Shown here in pieces: positions 7,650 to 16,753 of a DNA stretch of 40,812 bases. The stretch is from an uncultured Erwinia sp. (GTDB lineage: Bacteria; Pseudomonadota; Gammaproteobacteria; Enterobacterales; Enterobacteriaceae): positions 1-40,812 of the forward strand of contig CALYQW010000028.1 in the NCBI GenBank assembly GCA_945290265.1, written 5' to 3'. The notes beneath the pieces are model-generated. The model searched no databases. It was not told the origin of the DNA and worked only from the letters and a program-made list of their open reading frames with translations. A program made the position numbers and the translations under genes. Numbering within the stretch: the first letter of the stretch is position 1; the number at the start of each line of letters is the position of its first letter.

Positions 7650-8120
7650 TCAATGCAGTACGCTACGGATATTTTCTGCCTGGACCGGCTCCATCGCGGA
7701 ATAACGGGCGTTATAGGCCAGCCGCTGCTGATGCAGCTGCTGCGCGTCCGGCTCAATTTCGCATAAAAACGTCAGCGCCAGCCGCAGCTGTTCAGCACTA
7801 ATTTCAGTTGGCAGACGCGCATTACGCAGTACCCTGCGCCAGAACATCGTGCTGTTATCTGACGGATCGACCATAAAAACCTGATAAATAAACAGTACGC
7901 CGGCGGCGTTTTCCAGATGGTGCGCATTTTCGGTCGCCAGATAGTTAATGAATGCCTCACCCGGCGCTTTTCCCATCAGGCTGAGCAAGGATTCCACATA
8001 CAGCGGATCGAGATTCAGCCGTTCACTTAACGCGCGCACCGCGCGCCGTGGACGGGAGTTAAGCACCCTGAATCCGATAAAAAACACCACCAGCAGTGTC
8101 AGCAACATTATCCAAATCAT
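7650..8120 (-). CDS. yicN: YicN-like DUF1198 membrane-anchored protein
   Basis: A 156-residue protein that starts MIWIMLLTLLVVFFIGFRVL, almost as in E. coli YicN, giving a single N-terminal membrane helix (residues 2-20). The rest is a cytoplasmic helical domain containing RALSERLNLDPLYVESLLSL, then MGKAPGEAFINYL, and LRLALTFLCEIEPDAQQLHQ. The family is restricted to enterobacteria and relatives, and its function is unknown. The C-terminus differs from YicN. The gene lies alone between the Ig-like remnant and ecotin, which diverges from it. The assignment relies on similarity along the first 130 residues. Confidence 0.85.
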   Translation of the reverse strand: MIWIMLLTLLVVFFIGFRVLNSRPRRAVRALSERLNLDPLYVESLLSLMGKAPGEAFINYLATENAHHLENAAGVLFIYQVFMVDPSDNSTMFWRRVLRNARLPTEISAEQLRLALTFLCEIEPDAQQLHQQRLAYNARYSAMEPVQAENIRSVLH

Positions 8121-8296
8121 TGATCATCCCGCCTTTTCAGACATAGCGCAGAACCATTTCAGCGTCGTCAGGGTAGCAGCGCACCACGGGCCAGGCAAAC
8201 GGCCCGTTTCCCGACTACGCTGAGTATGCGCTAATAATGACACCCAATGCGCAATATCATATAGTTTCGCCGGTTAACTATCTCTGAGGATGATAT

Positions 8297-8815
8297 ATGA
8301 ATAAGGTATCTGTTGCGCTGTCCAGCCTGCTGTTAATGGTTTCTGGCAGCGTGCTCGCTGCTACCAACGCCCACACTGATGACAACGATCTCAGCAAACA
8401 GCCGCTGGAGAAAACTGCTCCGTGGCCGGCAGCGAAAGCAGGCATGAACCGTCAGGTCATCTGGCTGCCACCCCGTAAAGATGAAGTTGACGTTAAAGTG
8501 GAGTTGCTGATTGGCAAAACCATGACCGTTGACTGCAACCGGGTGCTTATTAGCGGTAAGTTGGAGAGCAAAACCCTGAAAGGTTTTGGTTATAACTATC
8601 TGGAACTGGATAAACTTTCTCCACCGGCCTCCACCATGATGGGCTGCCCGGAAAATTCCAAAACCGAGAAATTTATCTCCGCCAATCTGGGTGATGCGGC
8701 GCTGCAGCGCTACAACAGCCGTCTGCCAATGGTGATTTATGTGCCTGAAGGCGTGACGGTGAAATACCGCCTGTGGCAGGCTTCTGAAACCGTTCAGGAG
8801 GCAGTACACCAGTAA
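8297..8815 (+). CDS. eco: Ecotin, periplasmic serine protease inhibitor
   Basis: The 172-residue precursor has a signal peptide (residues 1-21, cleavage near VLA-A) and the ecotin fold sequence PLEKTAPWPAAKAGMNRQVI, then DVKVELLIGKTMTVDCNR. The reactive loop is SPPASTMMGCPENSK, with Met at the P1 position as in E. coli ecotin, and the two cysteines that form the loop-supporting disulfide (in VDCNR and GCP) are present. Ecotin dimers block trypsin-fold proteases such as elastase and other host enzymes, protecting the cell. A GAGGA sequence lies just before the ATG. The gene is monocistronic, with a terminator directly behind it. Confidence 0.96.
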   Translation: MNKVSVALSSLLLMVSGSVLAATNAHTDDNDLSKQPLEKTAPWPAAKAGMNRQVIWLPPRKDEVDVKVELLIGKTMTVDCNRVLISGKLESKTLKGFGYNYLELDKLSPPASTMMGCPENSKTEKFISANLGDAALQRYNSRLPMVIYVPEGVTVKYRLWQASETVQEAVHQ

Positions 8816-8822
8816 TCCCGGC

Positions 8823-8864
8823 CCGCTGTCTGCCTGCTACCCTGACAGTCAGACAGCGGTTTAC
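8823..8864 (+). terminator. Terminator-like hairpin after ecotin
   Basis: CCGCTGTCTG (8823-8832) pairs perfectly with CAGACAGCGG (8850-8859). The loop is 17 nt and only a short T run follows. Confidence 0.6.
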
Positions 8865-8990
8865 CGCTGTCCAATGCCTGCTGTACAGTGATTTCATCCA
8901 AAGCTCAGATTTAATTTCTGTCGGCGCTGTTAATCTTTTCTAATCTGATTACACTGACTTTTTCCCTGTTTCACAAAGGCACAGGCAGTA

Positions 8991-9920
8991 ATGAGTCAGA
9001 AATATCACGTATTTATTGACGGTCAGGCAGGCACCACCGGGCTGCAAATCCAGCAACGTCTGGCCAGACATCCCCATATCACACTGCTAGGTATCGATCC
9101 CGCCCGGCGCAAAGAGACCAACGCCCGTCAGACATTAATGAAACAGGCCGATGTCACGGTTCTCTGCCTGCCCGATGCTGCGGCCAGAGAAGCCGTCGGG
9201 CTGGCCACGGCGGCAGGTACCCGCGTGCTGGATGCCAGTTCAGCCCATCGGGTGAGTGATGGCTGGGTCTATGGCTTGCCGGAACTGTTCCCCGGCCAGC
9301 GGGAAAAAATTCATCAGGCGCGCTATGTTTCCAATCCTGGGTGTTATGCCAGTGGTGCCATTGCCCTGCTGGCTCCGCTAACGCAGAGCGGTATGCTGGC
9401 CGCTGACCAGCCATTAACCATTAATGCCGTGTCCGGTTACAGCGGGGGCGGTAATGCAATGATCGAATCCTGGCAACAGGGCGGTAAAGGTTATGCCGCT
9501 TACGGCCTGGGGTTTGATCATAAACATCTGAAAGAAATTATGGCCTGGGGCGGATTAAGCAGCCGTCCGATTTTCCAGCCGGCGGTGGGTGACTACGCAC
9601 AGGGGATGCTGGTATTTATCCCCCTGAACAACAGTGATGGCAGCGCCCTGCATCAGCAACTCAGCCAGTTCTACGCCGGTCAACAGTTTATCCGGGTGCG
9701 GGAAGTGAACCAGCTGGATGCCGGCAGCGCTCCCTTCCTTCTGCCACAGGCGCTGAACAACAGTAATACGATGGAACTGTTTGTATTTACCCATGCGGAG
9801 TATCGCCAGAGTCTGCTGGTCGCCCGGCTGGATAATTTAGGTAAAGGTGCCTCCGGCGCCGCCGTACAAAACCTAAATATTATGCTGGGCCTGTCGGAAG
9901 ACACCTGCGTATCTCTGTAA
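8991..9920 (+). CDS. argC: N-acetyl-gamma-glutamyl-phosphate reductase, type 2 (ArgC)
   Basis: Catalyses the NADPH-dependent reduction of N-acetylglutamyl phosphate to the semialdehyde, the third step of arginine synthesis. The 309-residue length, the N-terminal motif FIDGQAGTTGLQI and the active-site cysteine in VSNPGCYASGAIAL mark the shorter type 2 family, not the E. coli type 1 enzyme of 334 residues found with argBH. Other conserved parts are DASSAHR, YGLPELFP, SGYSGGGNAMIE and the catalytic His region GFDHKHLKEI. It stands alone, away from other arg genes, so it may be a second ArgC in this genome. A perfect hairpin follows. Confidence 0.93.
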   Translation: MSQKYHVFIDGQAGTTGLQIQQRLARHPHITLLGIDPARRKETNARQTLMKQADVTVLCLPDAAAREAVGLATAAGTRVLDASSAHRVSDGWVYGLPELFPGQREKIHQARYVSNPGCYASGAIALLAPLTQSGMLAADQPLTINAVSGYSGGGNAMIESWQQGGKGYAAYGLGFDHKHLKEIMAWGGLSSRPIFQPAVGDYAQGMLVFIPLNNSDGSALHQQLSQFYAGQQFIRVREVNQLDAGSAPFLLPQALNNSNTMELFVFTHAEYRQSLLVARLDNLGKGASGAAVQNLNIMLGLSEDTCVSL

Positions 9921-9926
9921 TCCCTG

Positions 9927-9951
9927 CTGCCGGAAGCCTGACTTCCGGCAG
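9927..9951 (+). terminator. Hairpin terminator after argC
   Basis: A perfect 10-bp stem (CTGCCGGAAG / CTTCCGGCAG) with a 5-nt loop begins 7 bp after the stop codon. The T run behind it is poor, so efficiency is uncertain. Confidence 0.6.
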
Positions 9952-10071
9952 ACAAATTTCGCCTGTTTCACATTTTATCCCTTCCCGGCGTAGTTTTTTC
10001 CGGAAATCATCTAAAGTTTTCTAAGCATCAGCTATTTATCGAGCGCCCTTGCTTTGACATGGAGAAAACAG

Positions 10072-11739
10072 ATGAAGAAAGCCGAAAAGAAAGCCTGGCC
10101 ACGTTTGCTATCCCCCTGCCTGGTGCTGGCTGGCAGCGTGATGGCCAGCAGTGGACTCAGTGCTGCAGAACCGCTGCCGCAACCGCCGGATGTGGTGCTA
10201 GCACCGCTGTTTCAGGCAGTTCAGGCTGCAAAAATTTACCCCGATCAAAAAACCTTTGCCGATGCACAACCGCTGCGCGATCCCTCATCAATTCTTGCCG
10301 ACTGGCAGATGCAGAAACAGCAGCGTAATTTCGATTTAAAACGCTTTCTGGCCACCAACTTTACCCTGAGCGCCGACGGCAAAAGTGACACCCCGCCGCC
10401 TGCTAAAAATCTGCGCGAGCACATTGACAGCCTGTGGCCAATGCTGACCCGCTCCCCGGCCAGTTCAGAACAGTGGGGTTCGCTGTTACCACTGCCTAAA
10501 CCTTATGTGGTGCCCGGCGGACGTTTTAACGAAATCTATTACTGGGACAGCTATTTCACTATGCTGGGTCTGGCAAAAAGTGATAACTGGCAGCTGGTGC
10601 AGGATATGACCGATAATTTTGCCTGGCTGATCGATCAATACGGCCATATCCCCAACGGTAACCGCAGCTACTACCTCAGCCGTTCACAGCCACCGTTTTT
10701 TAGCATGATGGTCGATTTGCTGGCACAGAAAAAAGGGGATGAGGTCTATCGCCACTATCTGCCGCAGCTGAAAAAAGAGTATGACTGGTGGATGGCAGGA
10801 GCCAACGATGGTGAGCTGAAACCCGGCAGTGCCGTCCATCGGGTGGTGAAACTGAAAGATGGCACCCTGCTTAACCGCTACTGGGATGAACGCGATGTGC
10901 CGCGTACCGAATCCTGGATGGAGGATATTCTTACTGCCCAGCGCGCCACCCGCCGGGATAAAAGCGAAGTCTGGCGCGATCTGCGCGCCGGGGCGGCCTC
11001 TGGCTGGGACTTCAGCTCTCGCTGGTTTGACAAACCCAACGACCTCACCACGGTGCGCACCACCGCTATCGTGCCGGTTGATCTGAATTCACTGCTCTGG
11101 CATCTGGAGACCACGCTGGCAAAAGCCTCAGCGCTGTCAGGTAACCAGGAGGTCAGTCAGCGCTATACCCAGCTGGCACAGGCGCGGCAAAAGGCTATCA
11201 ACCACTTTTTATGGGATAAAAAACAGCAGTGGTATGCCGATTACGACTGGAAAAAAGCCAGCGTCAGGCCGGAGTTAACCGCCGCCACAGTTTTCCCACT
11301 CTATATGCAGTTAGCTACCCCACAACAGGCCGCCGATACTGCGCGCGCCGTTGAGCAGAAGTTACTCAAGCCTGGCGGTCTGTCTACCACCACTCTGATC
11401 ACCGGGCAACAGTGGGATGCGCCAAACGGCTGGGCTCCGTTGCAGTGGGCTGCCGTCAGCGGCTTTAATCACTATGGCAATCAGACCCTGGCTCGCAAGA
11501 TTGGCCTGCGCTTTTTAAATAATGTGCAGAACACCTGGAATACTGAACATAAGCTGGTAGAGAAGTATGTGGTTGAAGGTAGCAATCTGGGCGGTGGCAG
11601 TGGCGGTGAGTATCCGCTACAGGATGGCTTTGGCTGGACCAATGGCGTCACCATGATGCTGCTTGATCTTTACTGTCCACAGGGGAAAAAATGCAATAAC
11701 GCCAGCGAGATCCCGGAAACCGATAATGCACAACCGTAA
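10072..11739 (+). CDS. treA: Periplasmic trehalase TreA
   Basis: A 555-residue glycoside hydrolase family 37 enzyme that splits trehalose into two glucose molecules in the periplasm. The two family signatures are present: [20 protein letters not shown] (about residue 147) and [12 protein letters not shown] (about 447). The catalytic acid region [12 protein letters not shown] lies between them, and the glycine-rich loop [20 protein letters not shown] is near the end. A signal peptide (residues 1-30, cleavage after LSAA) marks it as the exported form. I start at ATG 10072 because GGAGA lies 6 nt before it; an upstream in-frame TTG would put basic residues ahead of the signal peptide. The gene is probably monocistronic. 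Confidence 0.96.
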   Translation: MKKAEKKAWPRLLSPCLVLAGSVMASSGLSAAEPLPQPPDVVLAPLFQAVQAAKIYPDQKTFADAQPLRDPSSILADWQMQKQQRNFDLKRFLATNFTLSADGKSDTPPPAKNLREHIDSLWPMLTRSPASSEQWGSLLPLPKPYVVPGGRFNEIYYWDSYFTMLGLAKSDNWQLVQDMTDNFAWLIDQYGHIPNGNRSYYLSRSQPPFFSMMVDLLAQKKGDEVYRHYLPQLKKEYDWWMAGANDGELKPGSAVHRVVKLKDGTLLNRYWDERDVPRTESWMEDILTAQRATRRDKSEVWRDLRAGAASGWDFSSRWFDKPNDLTTVRTTAIVPVDLNSLLWHLETTLAKASALSGNQEVSQRYTQLAQARQKAINHFLWDKKQQWYADYDWKKASVRPELTAATVFPLYMQLATPQQAADTARAVEQKLLKPGGLSTTTLITGQQWDAPNGWAPLQWAAVSGFNHYGNQTLARKIGLRFLNNVQNTWNTEHKLVEKYVVEGSNLGGGSGGEYPLQDGFGWTNGVTMMLLDLYCPQGKKCNNASEIPETDNAQP

Positions 11740-11760
11740 TTATTCCCTTTAACTCAGGCA

Positions 11761-11784
11761 GGCACCGGCCCGATAGCCGGTGCC
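11761..11784 (+). terminator. Hairpin after treA
   Basis: GGCACCGGC (11761-11769) pairs with GCCGGTGCC (11776-11784). There is no T tract, so termination is only probable. Confidence 0.5.
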
Positions 11785-11878
11785 GAAGCGCATTACGGTA
11801 AAAAACGTCCTTTTCTGATAATTACCGAAAATGATTTATCATTTTTGTCGGTGATCTACTTGAATCTGCAACCCTGAA

Positions 11879-11893
11879 AGATAATAATTCTCA
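11879..11893 (+). promoter_or_regulatory. Fur-box-like operator
   Basis: AGATAATAATTCTCA matches 12 of 14 fixed positions of the 7-1-7 Fur motif TGATAATNATTATCA. It lies 107 bp before the siderophore receptor start, and a further GGCATTATC half-site follows. Iron-dependent repression of the receptor is the likely role. Confidence 0.65.
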
Positions 11894-12000
11894 TTGGCAT
11901 TATCTTACGCAGTGAAATTTGCCTTTATATCAACACCGGGTGGATATATCCATCATAAATGCAGTGGCTTATACTCAACTCAGAAGTGGGAAAACAACAA

Positions 12001-14136
12001 ATGATCAAGGCATTTAATCTGAAGCGTTCCGCGCTGTTATGCTCCCTTGCGCTCACTGCTCCAGGTGCCGTTGTGGCAGCAGAAAATACTCTGGTGGTCA
12101 CCGCCACTCCAACCGAAACAGCTACATCACCAACCCAGGGCTACACCGCTAAAACCAGTAAAGGTTCAACCAAAACTGACAAACCCCTGATTGAGACCGC
12201 TCAGTCCATTTCGGTGGTAACCCGTCAGCAGATGGAAGACCAGGGGGCCTTAACGGTTAATCAGGCGCTGAACTATACCGCCGGCGCGTTTACCAACTTT
12301 GGCGGTGCCGCCACCCGCTATGACACCGTTTCTCTGCGCGGTTTCCACGGCGGTGATGTAGATAATATTTTCCTTGATGGCCTGCGCCTGATGAGCGATC
12401 CGGGTAGTTACAATATTCTGCAGGTCGATCCCTGGTTCCTCGAACGTATTGATGTGATTAAAGGCCCCTCTTCCGCCCTTTACGGTCAGACCGTCCCGGG
12501 CGGACTGGTAATGGAAACCTCAAAACGTCCACAGTTTGCCGAGGAAGGTCATTTCCGCACTTATTTTGGTAATCACGCGACCACTGGCGTGGCGATGGAC
12601 TACACCAACGCGATTAACGATCAGTGGGCGTTCCGTCTGACCGGACTGACCCATAAAAGTGATACCCAGTATGACCATACCCGTGAAGAGAAATATGCCA
12701 TTTCCCCTTCTCTGCTATGGCAGCCTGACGAAGATACCTCTCTGCTGTTAAAAGCCTATCTGCAGAAAGATCCGTCCGGTGGCTATCACAGCGCCGTACC
12801 GGCGGAAGGCAGCCTGTATGAACACAATGGTCGCAAGCTGAGTACTGGTTTCTACGATGGTGATCCGTCACTGGATCAGTTTAAACGCCATGAACAGATC
12901 TACAGCTATGACTTTTTCCATCGCATTAACGATACCTGGTCCGTACATTCCACCGCCAGCTACAGCCACTCCAATGTCGATCTGGATCAGGTGTATCAAA
13001 TTGGCTGGGTCTCTTCAAACAGCAGCCTGATGAACCGTTATTATTCCGGTTCCCGCTCCTCGCTGGGCGGTGCTGCCATTGATAACCAGCTGATTGCTGA
13101 TTTCGCTACCGGTGAAGTCGAACATAAAGTGGCGCTGGGCGCTGAGTATCATCAATATAAAAACGACCTGTATGATGCCAGCGGTTACGCAACTCAGTTG
13201 AATGCGACGACCGGTGCCTCGGTTGGCACCCCTTCCAGCTACACCTTCACTCATTCACAGCGTCAGTATTATCAGACTGGCGTGTATCTTCAGGATGAAA
13301 TGAAGTGGGATAACTGGCATCTGGATGTTTCCGGGCGCTATGACCGTATTGTTTCGCAGACGGATAATTACAACAACGACACCAAATACCGCCGCCAGGA
13401 CGACAGCGTCAGTGGCCGCGCCGGATTGCTGTACGCCTTTGATAACGGGGTATCACCGTACGTCAGCTACAGCAGCGGTATTACGCCACAGGCGCTGACC
13501 GGTAAAGATGGCAACCTGCTGAAACCGACCACCTCACAGCAGTATGAAGCCGGGGTGAAATACCAGCCAACGGGCACCTCCGACCTGTACTCAATTGCGG
13601 TTTACGATCTGACTCAGAAAGACGTTGCCACACGTAATGTGATGGGTTCCTACTATGAGCCGGGCGGTAAGGTGAAATCGCAGGGTATTGAGCTGGAGGC
13701 GCATAATCAGCTGACCCCGCGTCTGAGCACCATTGCCAGTTATGCGCTCAGCCGGGTGCGTTATAAAGAAGGGGTTGATGCGACTACCGGAGCCAATATT
13801 AACGGCCATACCCCGTATGTTTCACCTGATTCGACCGCGTCTGCCTGGGCTAACTATAAGTTTGACTACGGTATCAGCGCCGGAGCCGGGGTGCGCTATA
13901 TCGGTAAGCAGTGGGCGGATAATGCCAATACCGTGCGTATTCCGTCGGTTACCGTGGTTGATGCCTCGGTGCGCGCCGATCTCGGTGCCTGGAACAGCAG
14001 CCTGAAAGGCGCGTTTGTACAGGTTAATGCCAATAACCTGTTAGCACGTGAATATGTCGCCGCCTGTTACGGTACCGGCTATTGCTACTGGGGTGCGGAT
14101 CGTACCGTGGTGGCGACTTTCGGTTACGATTTTTAA
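12001..14136 (+). CDS. TonB-dependent siderophore receptor, FhuA family
   Basis: A 711-residue outer membrane receptor that would import an iron-siderophore with energy from TonB-ExbBD. It has a signal peptide (residues 1-26), a TonB box in ENTLVVTATPTE, and a plug domain with TAQSISVVTRQQMEDQGA, then LRGFHGG and the IDVIKGPSSALYG motif. A 22-strand barrel follows, ending in FGYDF with terminal Phe. The C-terminal part (ANNLLAREYVAACYGTGYCY, then WGADRTVVATFGYDF) has the disulfide-bearing last loop seen in FhuA/FoxA-type hydroxamate receptors. I use ATG 12001; an in-frame upstream start would lengthen the signal peptide by 14 residues. No transport or synthesis genes adjoin it. The exact siderophore is undetermined. 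Confidence 0.93.
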   Translation: MIKAFNLKRSALLCSLALTAPGAVVAAENTLVVTATPTETATSPTQGYTAKTSKGSTKTDKPLIETAQSISVVTRQQMEDQGALTVNQALNYTAGAFTNFGGAATRYDTVSLRGFHGGDVDNIFLDGLRLMSDPGSYNILQVDPWFLERIDVIKGPSSALYGQTVPGGLVMETSKRPQFAEEGHFRTYFGNHATTGVAMDYTNAINDQWAFRLTGLTHKSDTQYDHTREEKYAISPSLLWQPDEDTSLLLKAYLQKDPSGGYHSAVPAEGSLYEHNGRKLSTGFYDGDPSLDQFKRHEQIYSYDFFHRINDTWSVHSTASYSHSNVDLDQVYQIGWVSSNSSLMNRYYSGSRSSLGGAAIDNQLIADFATGEVEHKVALGAEYHQYKNDLYDASGYATQLNATTGASVGTPSSYTFTHSQRQYYQTGVYLQDEMKWDNWHLDVSGRYDRIVSQTDNYNNDTKYRRQDDSVSGRAGLLYAFDNGVSPYVSYSSGITPQALTGKDGNLLKPTTSQQYEAGVKYQPTGTSDLYSIAVYDLTQKDVATRNVMGSYYEPGGKVKSQGIELEAHNQLTPRLSTIASYALSRVRYKEGVDATTGANINGHTPYVSPDSTASAWANYKFDYGISAGAGVRYIGKQWADNANTVRIPSVTVVDASVRADLGAWNSSLKGAFVQVNANNLLAREYVAACYGTGYCYWGADRTVVATFGYDF

Positions 14137-14180
14137 TCGTTGTTGAGGGGCGCGATTGCGGCGCCTCCAGGATGGGTGAT

Positions 14181-14215
14181 AAAGCCTGCATGATTAACAT
14201 GCGGGCTTTTTTATT
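14181..14215 (+). terminator. Terminator of the siderophore receptor gene
   Basis: AAGCCTGCATG-ATTAA-CATGCGGGCTT with one G-T pair is followed by TTTTATTT. Confidence 0.85.
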
Positions 14216-14223
14216 TGTTGTTA

Positions 14224-14240
14224 ACTTTGACCTGGCTTTT
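14224..14240. repeat. 17-bp fragment shared with the repeat element at 38.6 kb
   Basis: ACTTTGACCTGGCTTTT is identical to 38583-38599, inside the hexanucleotide tail of the GC-rich repeat element. A match of this length by chance in 40 kb is improbable, so this may be the leftover end of another copy. Confidence 0.5.
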
Positions 14241-14253
14241 AAACCACAAAGCA

Positions 14254-14283
14254 CAAAGTCCTGACCACCAGGCCAGGACTTTG
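14254..14283 (-). terminator. Hairpin after yeaQ
   Basis: CAAAGTCCTG and CAGGACTTTG form a perfect 10-bp inverted repeat with a 10-nt loop. On the minus strand TGTGCTTTG follows, a weak T-rich tail. Confidence 0.55.
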
Positions 14284-14329
14284 TTGGGCTTGAGGCGCGG
14301 TGACGCCTCGTTAGCGTGTTCGCTGTCGG

Positions 14330-14578
14330 TCAGCTGCGTACTTTACGGTAAATCCACAGCACCACAATCGAACCGATAATGGCTACCACAAAGCTGCCAA
14401 AGTTAAAGCCGTCAACTTTGCCAAAACCAAACAGCGTGCTGATCCAGCCACCAACCACCGCACCGACGACCCCCAGGATGACAGTGATGATAAAACCGCC
14501 GCCATCTTTACCCGGCATGATCCACTTGGCGATAATACCGGCAATCAGACCAAAGATGATCCATGACAAGATACCCAT
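14330..14578 (-). CDS. yeaQ: YeaQ/YmgE (GlsB) family stress-response membrane protein
   Basis: An 82-residue inner membrane protein, the same length as E. coli YeaQ and nearly identical: MGILSWIIFGLIAGIIAKWI, then MPGKDGGGF, GAVVGGWISTLFGFGKVDGF and a basic end YRKVRS. Three hydrophobic segments with a GxxxG-rich centre are seen. The family is associated with general and envelope stress, but its biochemical role is not known. I choose ATG 14578 because AGGGG lies 8 nt upstream and the start then matches YeaQ exactly; the open frame upstream to 14602 is not needed. Confidence 0.95.
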   Translation of the reverse strand: MGILSWIIFGLIAGIIAKWIMPGKDGGGFIITVILGVVGAVVGGWISTLFGFGKVDGFNFGSFVVAIIGSIVVLWIYRKVRS

Positions 14579-14790
14579 TGACTTCCCCTTAATGTTTACC
14601 AATTAAACACCACGTTATGCAGTAATAATAAATATAGCTAAGAATTTAGAATTCGGGGGCTAAGTACGGCTTTTATCTGAAATTTTTCTGGGGGGTATCG
14701 CACAGGTGGTAACGTCAACAGCATCAGTGTGACTTCGCTCGCGCGGACAGCAACTGCCGGCGCGAGTGATGGGAAAAGGAGAAACGCTAA

Positions 14791-15429
14791 TCAGATAGTG
14801 CGGTATGCAGTGGTGACTTTCCATAAATAGCGCGGAGCCTGTGCCGCCGGATGTTTTTGCTGCACATGCTGATAAAACTCTTCCGGAGTCATGGCATTTA
14901 TCATGGCAATTGCCCGCGAGCGATCGCGTGAGAACGTCCGTAACAGCGCACCGGCACCATTCGCATACGAGACTATCGTGGCGTAGCGCAGGGTTTTCGG
15001 ATCGCGGATCCCCGCCAGCTGTTGGCGCTGGAGAATATTGATATAGGCCGTTCCGATATCAATATTCTTCGCCGGATCGCGTAGCTCTCTGGCCTCTGGC
15101 TGCCCTTTGCGCCCGCGCGCCCGGTATACTTCGCGCCCGGCGGTGGAAGCCTTAATCTGCATTAACCCCACGGCATTTGAACGACTGACCACCGTTGGGT
15201 TGCCGCCCGACTCCACTGCGATAATCGCATCTACCAGTTTTTGATCAACACCGTAGTTCAGCGCCGCATGCTGGGTGATCGCTGACCAGCTGTTCGCCAC
15301 TTTTTTTGGCGGGGAAGAAATCAGAGGCGTGGAGAGTTGACTGCGATCAGGTGGCGGTGGCGATTTATCTGCACAACCAGCCAGTATTAAGGTCACCAGG
15401 ATGACCAGATAATTAACACTTATATTCAC
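14791..15429 (-). CDS. emtA: Membrane-bound endolytic transglycosylase E (EmtA/MltE)
   Basis: A 212-residue outer membrane lipoprotein that cuts peptidoglycan internally, giving 1,6-anhydro ends. The lipobox is LILAGC (Cys19). The transglycosylase domain follows with the catalytic glutamate in IIAVESGGNPTVVSRSNAVG, then LMQIKAST and the closing SYANGAGALLRTFSRDRSRA. This layout and sequence match E. coli EmtA (203 residues). The start is GTG at 15429, with GAGGAG upstream. It diverges from ldcA, as in E. coli, and the two products act on the same polymer: EmtA releases muropeptides and LdcA trims recycled ones. Confidence 0.95.
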   Translation of the reverse strand: MNISVNYLVILVTLILAGCADKSPPPPDRSQLSTPLISSPPKKVANSWSAITQHAALNYGVDQKLVDAIIAVESGGNPTVVSRSNAVGLMQIKASTAGREVYRARGRKGQPEARELRDPAKNIDIGTAYINILQRQQLAGIRDPKTLRYATIVSYANGAGALLRTFSRDRSRAIAMINAMTPEEFYQHVQQKHPAAQAPRYLWKVTTAYRTI

Positions 15430-15721
15430 GCCCGTTTTCTCCTCTGAGCCCGTCAGGCTGTCTGTTTGCCATTATGGACGAAGCTGAATTTTACGGATTA
15501 TCACTGCCGCTGACATTACCGTAAATCTTAGTTTTTAGCTGACTGTGATGACTAAAGCGGCACTTTTCGTCATTATCTGAAGTCAAAGCCGTTCAGACGC
15601 AGAATGCCCTGTTTTTCCGGACTTAATCCGCAATGACGTGGATTAAAACCGCGCTTTTTCTGTACTCCTGGCGCTAAATCTGCTTAAAGAATAGCAGGCC
15701 TTCCCTGTTTGGATGTGAAAA

Positions 15722-16663
15722 ATGCCCATCATGACGACATCACCACGAAATATTCATTTAATTGCTCCTTCTGGTTATTGCCAGAATCAGGCCGCCGCAC
15801 TGCGTGGTGTGGAGCGTCTGCAAACCGCAGGCCATCAGGTGAGCAACGGTCAGGTTATCCCCCGCCGTGACCAGCGTTTCGCCGGTACCGACAGCCAGCG
15901 CCTTGCCGATATCAACCAGCTGGCAGAGATGCCCACTCTGCCGGATATTGTGCTGGCGGTGCGCGGCGGCTATGGTGCCACCCGGCTGTTACCACAGCTG
16001 AACTACCCCGCGTTGGGTAACCGCCTGCGTGATGCCCCGCTGGCGCTCTGTGGTCACAGTGATTTTACCGCCATTCAGCTGGCTCTGCTGGCTCAACAGG
16101 GCATTAAAAGCTTCAGTGCCCCGATGCTGGCAGGTAATTTTGGTGCGGAAAGCCTTTCTGCCTTTACGCTTGAGCACTTCTGGCAGGCGATGAACAACCA
16201 ACAATTTACCCTGCAGTGGCAAAGTCAGCGCCAGGCGCAGATTAACCTGCGCGGTACCGTATGGGGCGGTAATCTGGCGATGCTGGCCTCACTAAGCGGA
16301 ACCCCCTGGCTGCCAGCGATTTCCGACGGCATTCTGGTGATCGAGGATATTAATGAACATCCGTTCCGGGTGGAACGAATGCTGCTGCAACTGCATCAAA
16401 GCGGCGTGCTTCAGCGGCAACAGGCAATTGTCACCGGCAGTTTTAGCGGTGCCACGCTAAGCGATTACGATGCTGGCTACAATTTTGCTACTGTCTGGCA
16501 GCTGATCGGTGAGCTCAGCGGATTACCGGTTATCGATGGCCTCGCCTTCGGTCACGACAGTGATACGGTAACGCTGCCGCTGGGCGCACAGGGGATCCTG
16601 ACCGTTGAGGGTCATGCTGCCACCCTGACGCTCTCTGACTATCCCCAGCTCAGAGCGGGGTAA
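15722..16663 (+). CDS. ldcA: Murein L,D-carboxypeptidase LdcA
   Basis: A cytoplasmic peptidase of family S66 that removes the terminal D-Ala from the tetrapeptide during peptidoglycan recycling. It has 313 residues against 304 in E. coli. The nucleophile serine is in CGHSDFTA (about S113), the glutamate of the triad in ILVIEDINEHPFRVERMLLQ (about 217-223), and the histidine in GLAFGHDSDTVTLPLGA near residue 285. HLIAPSGYC matches the usual N-terminus, so ATG 15731, nine bases in, or 15722 are both possible starts; the first has a weak GGATG upstream. It is transcribed divergently from emtA. Confidence 0.95.
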   Translation: MPIMTTSPRNIHLIAPSGYCQNQAAALRGVERLQTAGHQVSNGQVIPRRDQRFAGTDSQRLADINQLAEMPTLPDIVLAVRGGYGATRLLPQLNYPALGNRLRDAPLALCGHSDFTAIQLALLAQQGIKSFSAPMLAGNFGAESLSAFTLEHFWQAMNNQQFTLQWQSQRQAQINLRGTVWGGNLAMLASLSGTPWLPAISDGILVIEDINEHPFRVERMLLQLHQSGVLQRQQAIVTGSFSGATLSDYDAGYNFATVWQLIGELSGLPVIDGLAFGHDSDTVTLPLGAQGILTVEGHAATLTLSDYPQLRAG

Positions 16664-16721
16664 ACCTATCGCGCCTGCTGCCGGCCTTAAGCTGAATAGA
16701 ATTGAAATGCCGGCAAAATAA

Positions 16722-16737
16722 CTGTATTTTTATACAG
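16722..16737 (+). promoter_or_regulatory. LexA (SOS) box
   Basis: CTGTATTTTTATACAG keeps the fixed CTGT-N8-ACAG of the LexA operator with an A+T-only spacer. It ends 16 bp before the DinI/MsgA-like start codon, where bound LexA would block the promoter. Confidence 0.88.
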
Positions 16738-16753
16738 ATAAAAAGGAGCTGAT

